From: JACCXE01 sp963718605
Lineage (GTDB): Bacteria; Actinomycetota; Acidimicrobiia; Acidimicrobiales; JACCXE01
DNA: 64,000 nucleotides
Reading direction: 5' to 3'
NCBI GenBank assembly: GCA_963718605.1
Contig: OY970363.1
Location: forward strand, 2,418,001-2,482,000
Under the pieces are notes generated by a model that saw nothing but the letters and a program-made list of their open reading frames with translations, was not told the origin of the DNA and did no database searches. Shown here piece after piece: positions 1 through 8,543 of the stretch (the first letter of the stretch is position 1; each line of letters opens with the position of its first letter). The position numbers were made by a program, and so were the translations under genes.

Positions 1-796
1 GGATGTTGCCGTAATAGAACGCGCCAAGTTCGTTCGACGTGAAGGGCGCACCGCGAAACGCCGGTCCGCCCATCGAGTCCATCGTGCGCGCGCCGAGATT
101 TGATGACATGCCGCCGGCCGCGATGAACAGGTCGGGCGCTTTCGCCGCGAAATGCAACGCGCCGTACCCGCCGTTTGAAAGGCCGACGATCGCCCGGCCC
201 TGACGGTTCGCGATCGTGCGATAGTGCGCATCGACGTAGGGCACCACTGCGTGCAGGAAGTACTGCTCGTTCAGGTACTGGCCGTCGTAGAAGTCGTGCC
301 AGTTGCCGGACCTGCCGTCGGGCATCACGGCGATCACGGCATGGGTCGGGTCGGCGGCGTACGCATCGTCGAGGATCTTTTGCACACCACCGAGCGACAC
401 CCACGCGGCCTGGTCGCCGCCGCCACCGTGCAACAGGTAAAGCACCGAGTAGCGCAGCGCCCCGCTGCCATAACCGGGCGGCAGGTAAACGCACACGCCG
501 GAGACAAACGCCAGCGTTCCGTCGGGGTGGCGCGGCCCGTCGGGGAGCACCCGCGTGACGAGCGAGCCGATGGGCGAACGCGTGTCCTTGCACGCGTCGA
601 TCGGCGCAACGTGCTTCGCGTCGTTGAAGTCGTTGCGACCCTGCGCGCCGCACTGCTCGTTGTTGCCGTACCCCGCCGCGGTGCAGCCGGGCGGGTTGTC
701 CTCCGCCGGCGTGACATCGGCCCGCGCCGCGGTGGCGGTTGCTCCGACAATGACAAACACCACGGCGACGAATCGCCCGATCAAGCCCCAGCGCAT
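1..796 (-). CDS. Secreted esterase, alpha/beta-hydrolase fold (3' part outside window)
   Basis: The protein begins with a signal peptide (about residues 1-26, ending TAARA) and continues as an esterase D / feruloyl-esterase-like hydrolase. An HGGGGD oxyanion-type loop lies at residues 123-128 and the nucleophile elbow GLSNGG places the catalytic Ser at residue 207. The Asp and His of the triad would lie beyond the left edge. It should be exported and hydrolyse an ester, but the substrate cannot be told. The start is the ATG at 796, directly before the hydrophobic signal. It is divergent from the gene at 870. At least 265 codons are present. Confidence 0.85.
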   Translation of the reverse strand, partial: MRWGLIGRFVAVVFVIVGATATAARADVTPAEDNPPGCTAAGYGNNEQCGAQGRNDFNDAKHVAPIDACKDTRSPIGSLVTRVLPDGPRHPDGTLAFVSGVCVYLPPGYGSGALRYSVLYLLHGGGGDQAAWVSLGGVQKILDDAYAADPTHAVIAVMPDGRSGNWHDFYDGQYLNEQYFLHAVVPYVDAHYRTIANRQGRAIVGLSNGGYGALHFAAKAPDLFIAAGGMSSNLGARTMDSMGGPAFRGAPFTSNELGAFYYGNI

Positions 797-856
797 TGAA
801 CCCCCAGTCCGGGGGCGAGCTTACGACTCGAGCCGATTCAAAACGATCGGCCCACC

Positions 857-862
857 TACGCT
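857..862 (+). promoter_or_regulatory. -10 box TACGCT, leaderless start
   Basis: TACGCT ends 7 nt before the GTG at 870, and no Shine-Dalgarno sequence lies in between. This spacing recurs through the window and selects the GTG at 870 over longer upstream readings. Confidence 0.5.
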
Positions 863-869
863 GGGCACC

Positions 870-2412
870 GTGAACCGGGCGACTGCAGCTACGGAAACCT
901 TGGAAGCTCCGGCGTCGCCGGCCGCCCGGTGGGTATTCGGGGCGCTACTCGTGCTGGCGTCGTCGGCGATCGTGCTCGTGAGCGAAATCGTCGCGGCGAG
1001 AGTGATTGCGCCCTACGTAGGACTCACTCTGGAGACGTTCTCGGCCGTCATCGGCTGCGTGCTCGCGGGGATCTCCCTCGGTAGTTGGTCGGGGGGATGG
1101 CTGGCAGACCGGGTGCCTCCCCGGCGTCTTCTTTCTGCGGCACTCACGGTCGGCGGCGTAGCGCTGATCGCGTCGCCCTACATCGTGCGGAAGGTTGGGC
1201 CGCATGTCACGCCGTCGGCTCCGTCAGCGGCGTTGTTGCTTGCGGCAGCCGCTTTCCTAGTGCCCAGCGTTGCGCTGAGTGGCGTGACACCGACGGTCCT
1301 CAAGACGATCGGGCAGGGATCGAATCGCCTCGGTTCGGTCGCAGGCGCAGTGTCCGCAATCGGGACCGCCGGCGCGTTGATCGGCAACTTTGGCGCCGGG
1401 TTCGTTCTCGTTGGCAGCCTCCGAGCCGGCCAGATCCTCGTCGGGTGTGGCGTTGCGTGCCTGTTTTTCGCCGCGGCCACCGCGCTCTTCTATGGAGGCC
1501 TCCCGCGGGCGATGGTGTCTGGGCGTTCGGTCGCCGCGTGCCGCGCTGTTGGTCGGCGGCGTCGGCGGTTCGCAGTTGGGTCGCCAGCTGCCGTGTGACG
1601 CGGAAACAAAATACGTGTGCCTGAACATCGACGAGCGCGCGCCAGGCAAATACTGGATCCGCAGCAACATCTACTCGAGCAGCATTACCAACGTGACGGA
1701 CCCGAAGACGCTTGAGTTCTCCTACACACGCGACGCGGCGACCGTCGTGCAAGCCGCCGTGGCTCCGTCCCGCCGCGGAGTCTCGTTCGCGTACATCGGT
1801 GGAGGCGGCTACACGCTGCCGCTGTACTTCGAAGCGACGTATCCGCAGTCGTCCCACCTCGTGTACGAGATCGACGATCAGCTCGTGGACCGCGTCACCG
1901 CCGCGCTTGGGATCGCCAACCGCGCCCAGCGCTTTCCGACCCGCATCGGCGATGCCCGCGCGGAAGTCGCCACGTCCACGTCGAAGTCGGCCGATGTGGT
2001 GGTCGGCGACGCCTTCTCGGGTATCGCCGTTCCGTGGCATCTCACCACGCGGGAGTTCCTGACCGATGTGGACCGGCTGCTGCGGCCCGGCGGTGTCTAC
2101 GTGATGAACCTGATCGACTTCGACCACTACCACTTTGTGCGCGCCGAGGTTCACACTCTGCGCGGCGTCTTTGGCGACGTGGTCGTCGTCGCCCCGCGCT
2201 ACGTGCTGGAGGACACCAATGGGATCGGCTCGAACGTCGTGGTTCTCGCGGGCCACGACCTACCGGACACGGCCACGTTGAACGCCGCGCTCGCGGCTGC
2301 CGGAGCGAAGACAATCGCGATCGGGGGCGGCGACGTCGAGCGGTTCATTGGCAACGACGTCGAACTCACCGATGAGTTCGCACCCGTCGACCAACTCATC
2401 GGTAGCCCGTAG
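870..2412 (+). CDS. Membrane-anchored spermidine-synthase-like fusion protein (one frameshift)
   Basis: The N-terminal half (to about 1530) has several hydrophobic segments with small-residue motifs, as in the transporter-like half of fused spermidine synthases. The C-terminal half (about 1560-2412) is a Rossmann aminopropyltransferase/methyltransferase-like domain with the nucleotide loop YIGGGGYTLP, an acidic residue after the next strand (VYEIDD) and VVGDAFSG. The frame changes near 1539. Deleting one base joins ...SVAA to AALLVGGVG and gives 514 codons. The typical aminopropyltransferase active site is not clear, so polyamine synthesis is uncertain. It converges on leuA, which ends at 2427. 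Confidence 0.7.
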
Positions 2413-2426
2413 CGCGTCGTCCGCGC

Positions 2427-4115
2427 CTATACCTGCGACTCGAGCCGGTTCACCGCGCCGAGGACCGCCTTGAGCGACGCGGCGAGGATCGACGGGTCCA
2501 TGCCAATGCCCCAACGGATCCCTTCTTCGTTGCGCGCCTCGACGTAGGCCACGGCGGTCGCTTCGGCGCCGGCGGACACTGCGTGCTCGGCGTAGTCGGT
2601 GACTTCCACGTCGACGTCGAGATCGCTCTGCAACGCATGCACGAAGGCCGCGATCGGCCCGTTGCCCGAACCAACCACGGTCTTGTGCTCACCGTCGACC
2701 GTGAGTTGCGCCGTGACTGTGGTGCCCTTGTCGCCGGTGGTCATCTCGTGGCTGATCAGTTCGTACTTGCTGGTCTCGGGCAAATACTCCTGCTCGAAGT
2801 TCATCCAGATGTCAGCGGGCGAGATGTCGGTGCCGGTGTCCTCCGTGATGGTCTGGATCGAGCGTGAGAATTCGATCTGGAGCCGACGGGGAAGGTCGAG
2901 CCCGTGCTCGGCCTTCATGATGTAGGCCACGCCGCCCTTGCCCGATTGGCTGTTCACGCGCACGACGGCTTCGTAGTTGCGGCCCACGTGCTTCGGGTCG
3001 ATCGGCAGGTAGGGAACGCCCCACTCGGTGTAGTCGTCGGGCAGTGCCTCGAAGCCCTTCTTGATCGCGTCTTGATGCGAGCCGGAGAACGACGTGTAGA
3101 CGAGGTCGCCTACGTAAGGGTGGCGAGGCGATACGGGCAGCCGGTTGCAGTGCTCCGCGACCGCGCGCAGCGCGTCGATGTCGCTCATGTCGAGCTCGGG
3201 GTCGATGCCCTGGCTGAACAAGTTCATGGCGAGGTTCACGACGTCGACGTTGCCGGTGCGTTCGCCGTTGCCGAACAACGTTCCCTCGACGCGGTCAGCG
3301 CCGGCCATCACGCCGAACTCGGCCGCAGCCACGCCCGTCCCCCGATCGTTGTGCGGGTGCAGCGACAGCGTGATGAGGTCGCGGTGGGGCACGTTGCGGT
3401 GGAAGTACTCGATCACGTCGCCGTAGATGTTGGGCGTGTACATCTCGACCGTCGCCGGAAGGTTGAAGATGATCTTCGTGTCAGCGTCGGGTTCGATGAC
3501 GTTGAGCACGGACGAGCAGATCTCGATCGCGTAGTCGATCTCCGTTCCCGTGAATGATTCGGGGGAGTACTCGTAACGGATCTGCGAGCCGCTCAAGTTC
3601 GATTCGAGTTTCTTGCACAGCTTCGCGGCGTCGGTGGCGATCTTCGTGATCCCGTCCTTGTCGAGACCGAACACGACGCGGCGCTGCAGCACCGAGGTCG
3701 AGTTGTAGAAGTGGACGATGCCCTTGTGCACGCCGTCGAGGCACTCGTAGGTGCGTTCGACCAGTTCGTCACGGCACTGCGTGAGCACCTGGATGGTGAC
3801 GTCTTCGGGAATGAGATCTTCGGTGATCAGCTGACGCACGAAGTCGAAGTCGGGCTGGCTCGCGGATGGGAAGCCCACCTCGATCTCCTTGAATCCCATC
3901 TGGACGAGCGTGTTGAACATGCGCAGCTTGCGGCTCGGATCCATCGGATCGATGAGCGCCTGGTTGCCGTCGCGCAGGTCGACGCTGCACCACAGCGGGG
4001 CCTTCTCGATGCGGGTGTTCGGCCACGTGCGGTCGGGCAGGATCGTCGGGAGCGGAAGGAACGGCGTGTACTTCTCGAAGGGCATCTTCTTTGGTTGCAC
4101 GTTCTTCGGAGGCAT
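2427..4115 (-). CDS. leuA: 2-isopropylmalate synthase
   Basis: The enzyme condenses acetyl-CoA with 2-oxoisovalerate to give 2-isopropylmalate, the committed step of leucine synthesis. The 562-residue product matches the long actinobacterial LeuA type. The TIM-barrel catalytic domain carries the metal/substrate motif VDLRDGNQAL at residues 45-54 and the metal-binding HPHNDRGTG near residue 255. A C-terminal leucine-binding regulatory domain follows (about residues 430-560). The start is the ATG at 4115, preceded by AAGGAACG. It is a single-gene unit led by a leader peptide and terminator (see 4159-4275), so both allosteric and transcriptional leucine feedback are expected. Confidence 0.96.
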   Translation of the reverse strand: MPPKNVQPKKMPFEKYTPFLPLPTILPDRTWPNTRIEKAPLWCSVDLRDGNQALIDPMDPSRKLRMFNTLVQMGFKEIEVGFPSASQPDFDFVRQLITEDLIPEDVTIQVLTQCRDELVERTYECLDGVHKGIVHFYNSTSVLQRRVVFGLDKDGITKIATDAAKLCKKLESNLSGSQIRYEYSPESFTGTEIDYAIEICSSVLNVIEPDADTKIIFNLPATVEMYTPNIYGDVIEYFHRNVPHRDLITLSLHPHNDRGTGVAAAEFGVMAGADRVEGTLFGNGERTGNVDVVNLAMNLFSQGIDPELDMSDIDALRAVAEHCNRLPVSPRHPYVGDLVYTSFSGSHQDAIKKGFEALPDDYTEWGVPYLPIDPKHVGRNYEAVVRVNSQSGKGGVAYIMKAEHGLDLPRRLQIEFSRSIQTITEDTGTDISPADIWMNFEQEYLPETSKYELISHEMTTGDKGTTVTAQLTVDGEHKTVVGSGNGPIAAFVHALQSDLDVDVEVTDYAEHAVSAGAEATAVAYVEARNEEGIRWGIGMDPSILAASLKAVLGAVNRLESQV

Positions 4116-4158
4116 TCGTTCGTTCCTTGTGGTCGGTTGGGTTTGGAATCAGGGAAAC

Positions 4159-4190
4159 AAAAAACCTCCTGGCCAAATTGGCGCAGGAGG
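4159..4190 (-). terminator. Attenuator terminator in the leuA leader
   Basis: On the minus strand CCTCCTG pairs with CAGGAGG over an inner GCC/GGC step and is followed immediately by TTTTTTG. It sits between the leader peptide and leuA, so it should end transcription when leucine is plentiful. Confidence 0.85.
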
Positions 4191-4194
4191 CAGA

Positions 4195-4222
4195 GGCGAG
4201 GCACCCGGAGGGGTGGCTCGCC
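4195..4222 (-). promoter_or_regulatory. Upstream hairpin of the leuA attenuator
   Basis: GGCGAG/CTCGCC and CACCC/GGGTG arms around a four-base loop form a strong stem that begins at the leader-peptide stop codon. It is probably the pause or alternative hairpin of the attenuator. Its pairing partners in the antiterminated state are inferred, not shown. Confidence 0.6.
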
Positions 4223-4275
4223 TACGTAAGAAGGAGGAGGCTGGCTGGCGTTGCGAAAGTGGTGGTGACACGCAT
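4222..4275 (-). CDS. leuL: leu leader peptide (17 aa, four consecutive Leu codons)
   Basis: The reading is MRVTTTFATPASLLLLT followed by TAG. The four Leu codons are CTC CTC CTT CTT and lie just before the stop. The stop abuts a hairpin, and a second hairpin with a T-run (4159-4190) precedes leuA. This is the arrangement of ribosome-mediated attenuation: stalling at Leu codons under leucine shortage would prevent the terminator. The start could also be the in-frame GTG 18 nt upstream. TATCGT, 9 nt before the ATG, is a candidate -10 box. Confidence 0.8.
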   Translation of the reverse strand: MRVTTTFATPASLLLLT

Positions 4276-4297
4276 GACCCTTGAACGATACACCTCT

Positions 4298-5536
4298 ATG
4301 TTCGAAGGCATGGGAAAAAAGCTGATGGTCGCCGCCGCGTTAGTGGTCCTCGCTGGGGTGCTGGCCTCGTGTGGGAACGGGTCAGGCGGCACCGTGCGGA
4401 CGGTATTGGTCGACTACAAGCACGACGACTTCGCGTCCGCGTTCCTCAGCTACTACCCGAAGAGCGTGAAGGTCCACCCGGGCGACACCGTCCGGTTCCG
4501 GCAGACCTGGACCGGCGAGCCGCACAGCGTGACGATGGGCACGGTTGTCGACGCCGTGTTCAAGTACGCGCCGATCATCGAGCAGTACGACTCGAAGGAA
4601 GCCGCGCTGGCCGGGGGAGTCGACCCGGCGACGATCACGAAGGTCGACGAAACGTTCGCGCGTGTGCCCGGCATGACGGACGATGACGGCAACATCTTTC
4701 CGGCTGGGGCTGAGCCCTGTTACGTGGATCAGTTTGCCGAGATCCCGCGTATGACCGAGGGCGACGACGACGTGATCCCCGGGGTTCAATGTCCAACGCG
4801 GGGCCGCCAGCAACCGGCGTTCACTGGCAAGCAAGCCTTGTACAACAGCGGGTTCATCCCGTTCCGCGGCGTCGGCGCGAACACGTTTGAAATGCCGATC
4901 GCCAAGAACGCGGTGCCCGGCACCTATCAGTACTTCTGCAACTACCACTGGATCGGCATGTCGGGGACGGTCACGATCGTGCCGGATAACAAGCCGGTGC
5001 CGTCACAAAGTTCGGTATCCAGCGCGGCCCGGAAACAACTCGAGCGCGACAGCAAGCCGACCTTGGCGTCGCTGAAGAAGGGCGAGAAGCGGGCGTCGGA
5101 CGCCGCGCCGCTCGTCGGTGTGTCAACCGGTGGCAGCGAGTACGTCAGCATCAACGAGTTCTTGCCGCGGGCGATCGAAGCGAAGGTTGGCAAGCCGGTC
5201 ACGTGGAAGGTCGAGGGCTTCCGCCACACGCTCAGTTTCAACGTCCCCAAGTACTTCCCGGTGCTCACGGTGAAGAAGGACGGCTCTGTCTCGCTCGACA
5301 AGCGCGCCCACGATCCCGTCGGCTGGACCGTGTCGCCGCCGGTGCTCGACGACAACGGACGCCCGCTGGAGACCCGCAGAATCGACGTCGGATCGTGGGA
5401 TGGCTCAGGCGGCTACCACTCGTCGGGGTTGATCGAAGACGGCGAGACGTTCAGCCTGACCTTCACCAAACCGGGCACGTACCCGTACGCCTGCGTGATC
5501 CACCCCGCGATGATCGGCCAGGTCAAGGTCACGTAG
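4298..5536 (+). CDS. Lipoprotein with two cupredoxin (blue copper) domains
   Basis: A lipoprotein signal ends in the lipobox LASC (Cys about residue 28 from the ATG at 4298; the ATG at 4310 is an alternative start). Domain 1 contains EPHS and later FCNYHWIGM, giving the His...Cys-His-Met ligands of a type 1 copper site. Domain 2 contains FRHTLSF and YACVIHPAMIG, a second complete His/Cys/His/Met set. Both domains end in a typical plastocyanin-like strand. It is probably an extracytoplasmic electron carrier on the membrane surface. The Ccm operon elsewhere in the window would fit cytochrome partners, but no partner is adjacent. Its start region overlaps the leuA promoter region on the other strand. 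Confidence 0.85.
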   Translation: MFEGMGKKLMVAAALVVLAGVLASCGNGSGGTVRTVLVDYKHDDFASAFLSYYPKSVKVHPGDTVRFRQTWTGEPHSVTMGTVVDAVFKYAPIIEQYDSKEAALAGGVDPATITKVDETFARVPGMTDDDGNIFPAGAEPCYVDQFAEIPRMTEGDDDVIPGVQCPTRGRQQPAFTGKQALYNSGFIPFRGVGANTFEMPIAKNAVPGTYQYFCNYHWIGMSGTVTIVPDNKPVPSQSSVSSAARKQLERDSKPTLASLKKGEKRASDAAPLVGVSTGGSEYVSINEFLPRAIEAKVGKPVTWKVEGFRHTLSFNVPKYFPVLTVKKDGSVSLDKRAHDPVGWTVSPPVLDDNGRPLETRRIDVGSWDGSGGYHSSGLIEDGETFSLTFTKPGTYPYACVIHPAMIGQVKVT

Positions 5537-5539
5537 ACG

Positions 5540-5591
5540 CGACTTTGGGCGCATCGCGGACTGACGGAGGTCCACAATGCGCCCAAAGTCG
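5540..5591. terminator. Bidirectional terminator-type hairpin
   Basis: Perfect 15-bp arms (CGACTTTGGGCGCAT and its complement) enclose an inner GGAC/GTCC step. The hairpin fills the 67-bp gap between the convergent cupredoxin and SRPBCC genes. There is no clear T-run. Confidence 0.6.
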
Positions 5592-5603
5592 AGGGGTGGG
5601 TTG

Positions 5604-6092
5604 TCAGTCTTGGAGGGGCTTGCCCGTTTCGAGCAGGGACTTGAGGTCGCTGAGGATGAACGGGAAGCCGCCGCCGCCGTCGGTGAGCTTGCCGTCGCCG
5701 CCGGTGACAATCGACAGAGTGACGGGCGACTTGTTCTCGTCGGTCACGATCGTGAGCCGCGTGAGGCCGCCGTTGTCTTCGGGCTCGATGAGGTAGGTGA
5801 CGATGATGCCCGCCTCGGCTGTCATCTCCGGGCTGAAGTAGGCGTGGAAGGTCTGCACCAGCTTCTTGGGCGGGTCGGCCTCGCGCACCTCGCCGTCGAT
5901 GACGACCTCGGGCATGCCGAAGCCGCGCATCTCTTCGGTAGCGAGTGTGCGGACCGAACCGCCGCCGTGCAATTCGTAGTGCGTCTTGCTCTTGTAGCCG
6001 TAGCGGTCGTTCCAATCCGGCGACGTGATCGCTTCCCAGATCGCCTCGGGGGTGGCCTTGATATAGACGCGGAACATCTGCGTATCGCTCAT
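5604..6092 (-). CDS. SRPBCC / AHSA1-family protein
   Basis: The protein is about 162 residues. It opens with MFRVYIKATPEAIWEAIT, the usual first strand and helix of the START-like SRPBCC fold, and includes HYELHGGG and GEVREADPPKKLVQTFH blocks typical of the Hsp90-activator-like (AHSA1) group. Proteins of this group bind small hydrophobic ligands. Its ATG at 6092 overlaps the stop of the upstream ArsR gene (ATGA), so the two are translationally coupled and share the ArsR-controlled promoter. The ligand is unknown. Confidence 0.85.
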   Translation of the reverse strand: MSDTQMFRVYIKATPEAIWEAITSPDWNDRYGYKSKTHYELHGGGSVRTLATEEMRGFGMPEVVIDGEVREADPPKKLVQTFHAYFSPEMTAEAGIIVTYLIEPEDNGGLTRLTIVTDENKSPVTLSIVTGGDGKLTDGGGGFPFILSDLKSLLETGKPLQD

Positions 6093-6424
6093 GCGTTCTT
6101 CTCCAGTTCGTGTTTGAGGTTGACGAGCGCGGACACCCGTCGCTCGGTGTACTTGTCGATCCAACGGTCGTGGAGGAGACGAATCGGGACGGGGTTGAGG
6201 TAGTGCAATTTCTCCCGTCCGACCTTGTCCGTGATCACTAGGTCGGCTTCCTCGAGAACCTTGAGGTGCTTCATCACGCCGAATCGCGTGAGATGGGGCA
6301 GCTCGGCTTCGAGGCTGATGAGGGTCCGTCCGTCCTGCTCGAAGAGGCGGTCAAGCAGTAGCCGCCTCGACGGATCGGAGAGCGCCTTGAACACCAGATC
6401 GTCATCCGTGTTCCCGTTGCTCAT
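6089..6424 (-). CDS. ArsR-family transcriptional regulator
   Basis: This is a 111-residue winged helix-turn-helix protein. FKALSDPSRRLLLDRLF is the first helix pair, and LTRFGVMKHLKVLEEADLV is the recognition helix region. No metal-binding CxC pair is visible, so it is more likely of the ligand- or partner-responsive ArsR type that is co-transcribed with AHSA1 proteins. The start is the ATG at 6424, 7 nt after a -10 box. The promoter carries a perfect palindrome between -35 and -10 (see 6432-6461), which strongly suggests autorepression. Confidence 0.9.
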   Translation of the reverse strand: MSNGNTDDDLVFKALSDPSRRLLLDRLFEQDGRTLISLEAELPHLTRFGVMKHLKVLEEADLVITDKVGREKLHYLNPVPIRLLHDRWIDKYTERRVSALVNLKHELEKNA

Positions 6425-6431
6425 GCCACGC

Positions 6432-6461
6432 AGAATAGGTGACTAATTAGTCACCTGTCAA
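6432..6461 (-). promoter_or_regulatory. Promoter and operator of the arsR-SRPBCC operon
   Basis: On the minus strand the -35 box is TTGACA (6461-6456) and the -10 box is TATTCT (6437-6432), 7 nt before the ATG. The 18-nt spacer is exactly the perfect palindrome GGTGACTAATTAGTCACC (6438-6455). A dimer bound there would block RNA polymerase. Confidence 0.88.
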
Positions 6462-6468
6462 GTCGTTC

Positions 6469-6732
6469 TTAGTGCCCGGTGGTGCCGTCGCGTTCGAAGC
6501 GGTCGGCTGCCTTGGCGGCATAACCGAGGATGATCGCGGGGGCGAGGATCAGGGCGGCGAGCGCCATCGCAACCACGACGATCGTGGTGCTGACGCCGCC
6601 GAAGCCGGTGGCGAGGCCGACGAAGAAGGCGACCATCGCGACGCCGAGCAAGAGGTAGCCGATGCGTTGGCCCAAGTCCGCCAGCCGCAACGCGCGCGCT
6701 CGTTGACGAAGGATCGGGTCTTCGGCTTCCAC
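6469..6732 (-). CDS. Small two-helix membrane protein, unknown function
   Basis: The product is 87 residues with two hydrophobic helices (about residues 24-44 and 50-70) joined by a short Gly-rich turn. A charged N-terminus (EAEDPILRQRARALR) and a short polar tail flank them. No family was recognised. It follows the glycosyltransferase by only 4 nt on the same strand and is probably co-transcribed with it. Confidence 0.65.
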   Translation of the reverse strand: MEAEDPILRQRARALRLADLGQRIGYLLLGVAMVAFFVGLATGFGGVSTTIVVVAMALAALILAPAIILGYAAKAADRFERDGTTGH

Positions 6733-6736
6733 GCGG

Positions 6737-7735
6737 TCAGCCTCTCACGAGGCGTCGAAGGCGAGAAGGCAGATCGCGGAGGTCGAAGTACCGCTCGGCA
6801 ATTTCGGCGTTGTGCTCGAGGGCGGCGTAGTCGTCGAGGACCACGTTGCTGCGGTCGTACCAGTGGAACCCGAACTCGCGCAGCTCGTCGAGGACCGGGT
6901 AGTGGCCGACCACGACGGGTTTGCGGTGGACGGCGGACTCAATCGTCGGATTACCGAAGCCCTCCCAGCTCGAGGGGAACGCGACCACATCGCATGCCTC
7001 GTAGGCGTCGTCGATGCTGACGCCGTCGGGCATCCCGCGCACGACGGGAACGCGGGCGTCCGCCAACAACGCCGCGAGCGTGTCGCCGTAGCCCTCCTCT
7101 GCTCGGCCGGCCATCCAGAATGTCGCGCCGAGTTGCTCGGCCAACGCGATCGACTCGGGAATGTTCTTGCGCGCGATCGCGCGCGTCGGCTGCAGCACGA
7201 GCAGGCCGCCGACGCCGATTGCCCCGCGCGCGATGGCGGGGTTGCCGCGGCGGGTGAGGTCGAAATGGTTGTAGATCAGTTGGGCGTCGATGCCGCGCTC
7301 GCGCAGTTGTTCCTGGGTGAGCGCGTTGATACACACGTGCGTCCACCATTCGTCGGTGGGGATGGGTTCGGTCCAGCCCGCGAACCGGTCGCGTTGCCAC
7401 GGCACGTCGTGGTGGCGCAGCACGGCCGGCCGACCGCGCAACGCGTCGGCCACGGCCCGTCCCGCGCGAGGGTTCATCGGCAGCGAGCAGATGTTCTCCG
7501 CGATAACGACGTCGGCGTCGCGAAACGTGGCGAGCAGTTCGTCGAGCGCGGGCGGGTCGACGTCGGACGGTGCGTCAAAAGCGAGCCCCGGGTGAATGAC
7601 GTCCGCGTTTCCGGCACCCGCCACGGTGAACACCTCGTAGTCCAGAGCTCGCAGCGCGCCGATCCATTTCGCGGCCTCGACCGACACTCCATCGGCTTGA
7701 CCCAAGCGATACGAGACGACGGCAGCGACGGGCAT
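6737..7735 (-). CDS. Glycosyltransferase family 4-like protein
   Basis: The protein is 332 residues with a GT-B fold. It has an N-terminal Rossmann segment with VSVEAAKWIGALRALDYEV, the acceptor-side TEPIPTDEWW segment, and the C-terminal donor-binding signature FPSSWEGFGNPTIESAVH containing the EX7E motif. It should transfer a sugar from a nucleotide donor, but the acceptor is unknown. The ATG at 7735 is chosen because family similarity begins at MPVAAVVSYRLG. It is divergent from the enoyl-CoA hydratase, with only 28 bp between starts. Confidence 0.85.
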   Translation of the reverse strand: MPVAAVVSYRLGQADGVSVEAAKWIGALRALDYEVFTVAGAGNADVIHPGLAFDAPSDVDPPALDELLATFRDADVVIAENICSLPMNPRAGRAVADALRGRPAVLRHHDVPWQRDRFAGWTEPIPTDEWWTHVCINALTQEQLRERGIDAQLIYNHFDLTRRGNPAIARGAIGVGGLLVLQPTRAIARKNIPESIALAEQLGATFWMAGRAEEGYGDTLAALLADARVPVVRGMPDGVSIDDAYEACDVVAFPSSWEGFGNPTIESAVHRKPVVVGHYPVLDELREFGFHWYDRSNVVLDDYAALEHNAEIAERYFDLRDLPSRLRRLVRG

Positions 7736-7745
7736 TCGAGTTGCG

Positions 7746-7755
7746 AGGCTACGTT
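7746..7755. promoter_or_regulatory. Overlapping divergent -10 boxes
   Basis: AGGCTACGTT holds TACGTT (7750-7755), 8 nt before the GTG at 7764. On the other strand it holds TAGCCT, 10 nt before the ATG at 7735. The two genes may share one bidirectional promoter. Confidence 0.45.
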
Positions 7756-7763
7756 CGAGAGCC

Positions 7764-8543
7764 GTGGCGACTGAACTTCTGTACGAAGTAGCCGACGGTG
7801 TAGCGACGCTCACGATTAACCGACCCGAGCGGCGCAACGCATTGTCGTGGGATGTGATCGCGCAGATGCGCGAGCGCGTGGCCGAAGCCAAGGCGGACGG
7901 CGCGGTGCGCGTCGTGGTCATCACCGGTTCGGGTGACAAGGCGTTCTGCGCCGGGGCCGACCTCGGCACCATGGCCGACGGCGCCGGTTATCTCGAGCTG
8001 CACGAGGGGCGCGGGGGTTTGGCGGAACTCTTCAAGGAGATGTGGGCGCTGGGCAAGCCGACTATCGCCCGCGTCCATGGTTACGCGCTCGCCGGAGGGT
8101 TCGGACTCGCGCTCGCCTGCGACATGGTGATCGCCGCGGACAACGCCGTCTTCGGCACGCCCGAGATTGATGTCGGCCTGTGGCCGTACATGATCACGGT
8201 TCCCCTCACGCGCTCGATGCCACCGAAGAGGGCGCTCGAGTTGATGTTGACGGGCCGCCGCGTCGACGCGTCTGAGGCCGACCGGCTGGGCTTCGTCACC
8301 CGCGTTGTACCGCTCGCTGAACTCGACGCGGCGGTCCACGACCTCGCCAACTCGCTGGCGAGCAAGTCACCCGCGATCGTCAAGCTGGGCCGCGACTCGT
8401 TCTACGACGTGTGGGACCGCTCCGCCGTCGAGGCGCTCGCGTTGCTGCACCCGCTGCTGACTCTCACGACGTTGACGGACGACGCGCAGGAGGGCATCGC
8501 CGCGTTCTCGGAGAAGCGCCCGCCCGAGTGGCGGGGTTCATAG
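7764..8543 (+). CDS. Enoyl-CoA hydratase/isomerase
   Basis: This is a crotonase-fold protein of 259 residues. Signature segments are NRPERRNALSW, the oxyanion loop AFCAGADLG and HGYALAGGFGLALACDMVIAA. A Glu is kept in the GTPEIDVGL segment, and the other usual catalytic Glu is not obvious. It is likely to act on acyl-CoA in fatty-acid or amino-acid degradation. The start is GTG 7764 (see promoter). Its 3' end overlaps the end of the convergent gmd gene by 6 bp. Confidence 0.9.
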   Translation: MATELLYEVADGVATLTINRPERRNALSWDVIAQMRERVAEAKADGAVRVVVITGSGDKAFCAGADLGTMADGAGYLELHEGRGGLAELFKEMWALGKPTIARVHGYALAGGFGLALACDMVIAADNAVFGTPEIDVGLWPYMITVPLTRSMPPKRALELMLTGRRVDASEADRLGFVTRVVPLAELDAAVHDLANSLASKSPAIVKLGRDSFYDVWDRSAVEALALLHPLLTLTTLTDDAQEGIAAFSEKRPPEWRGS

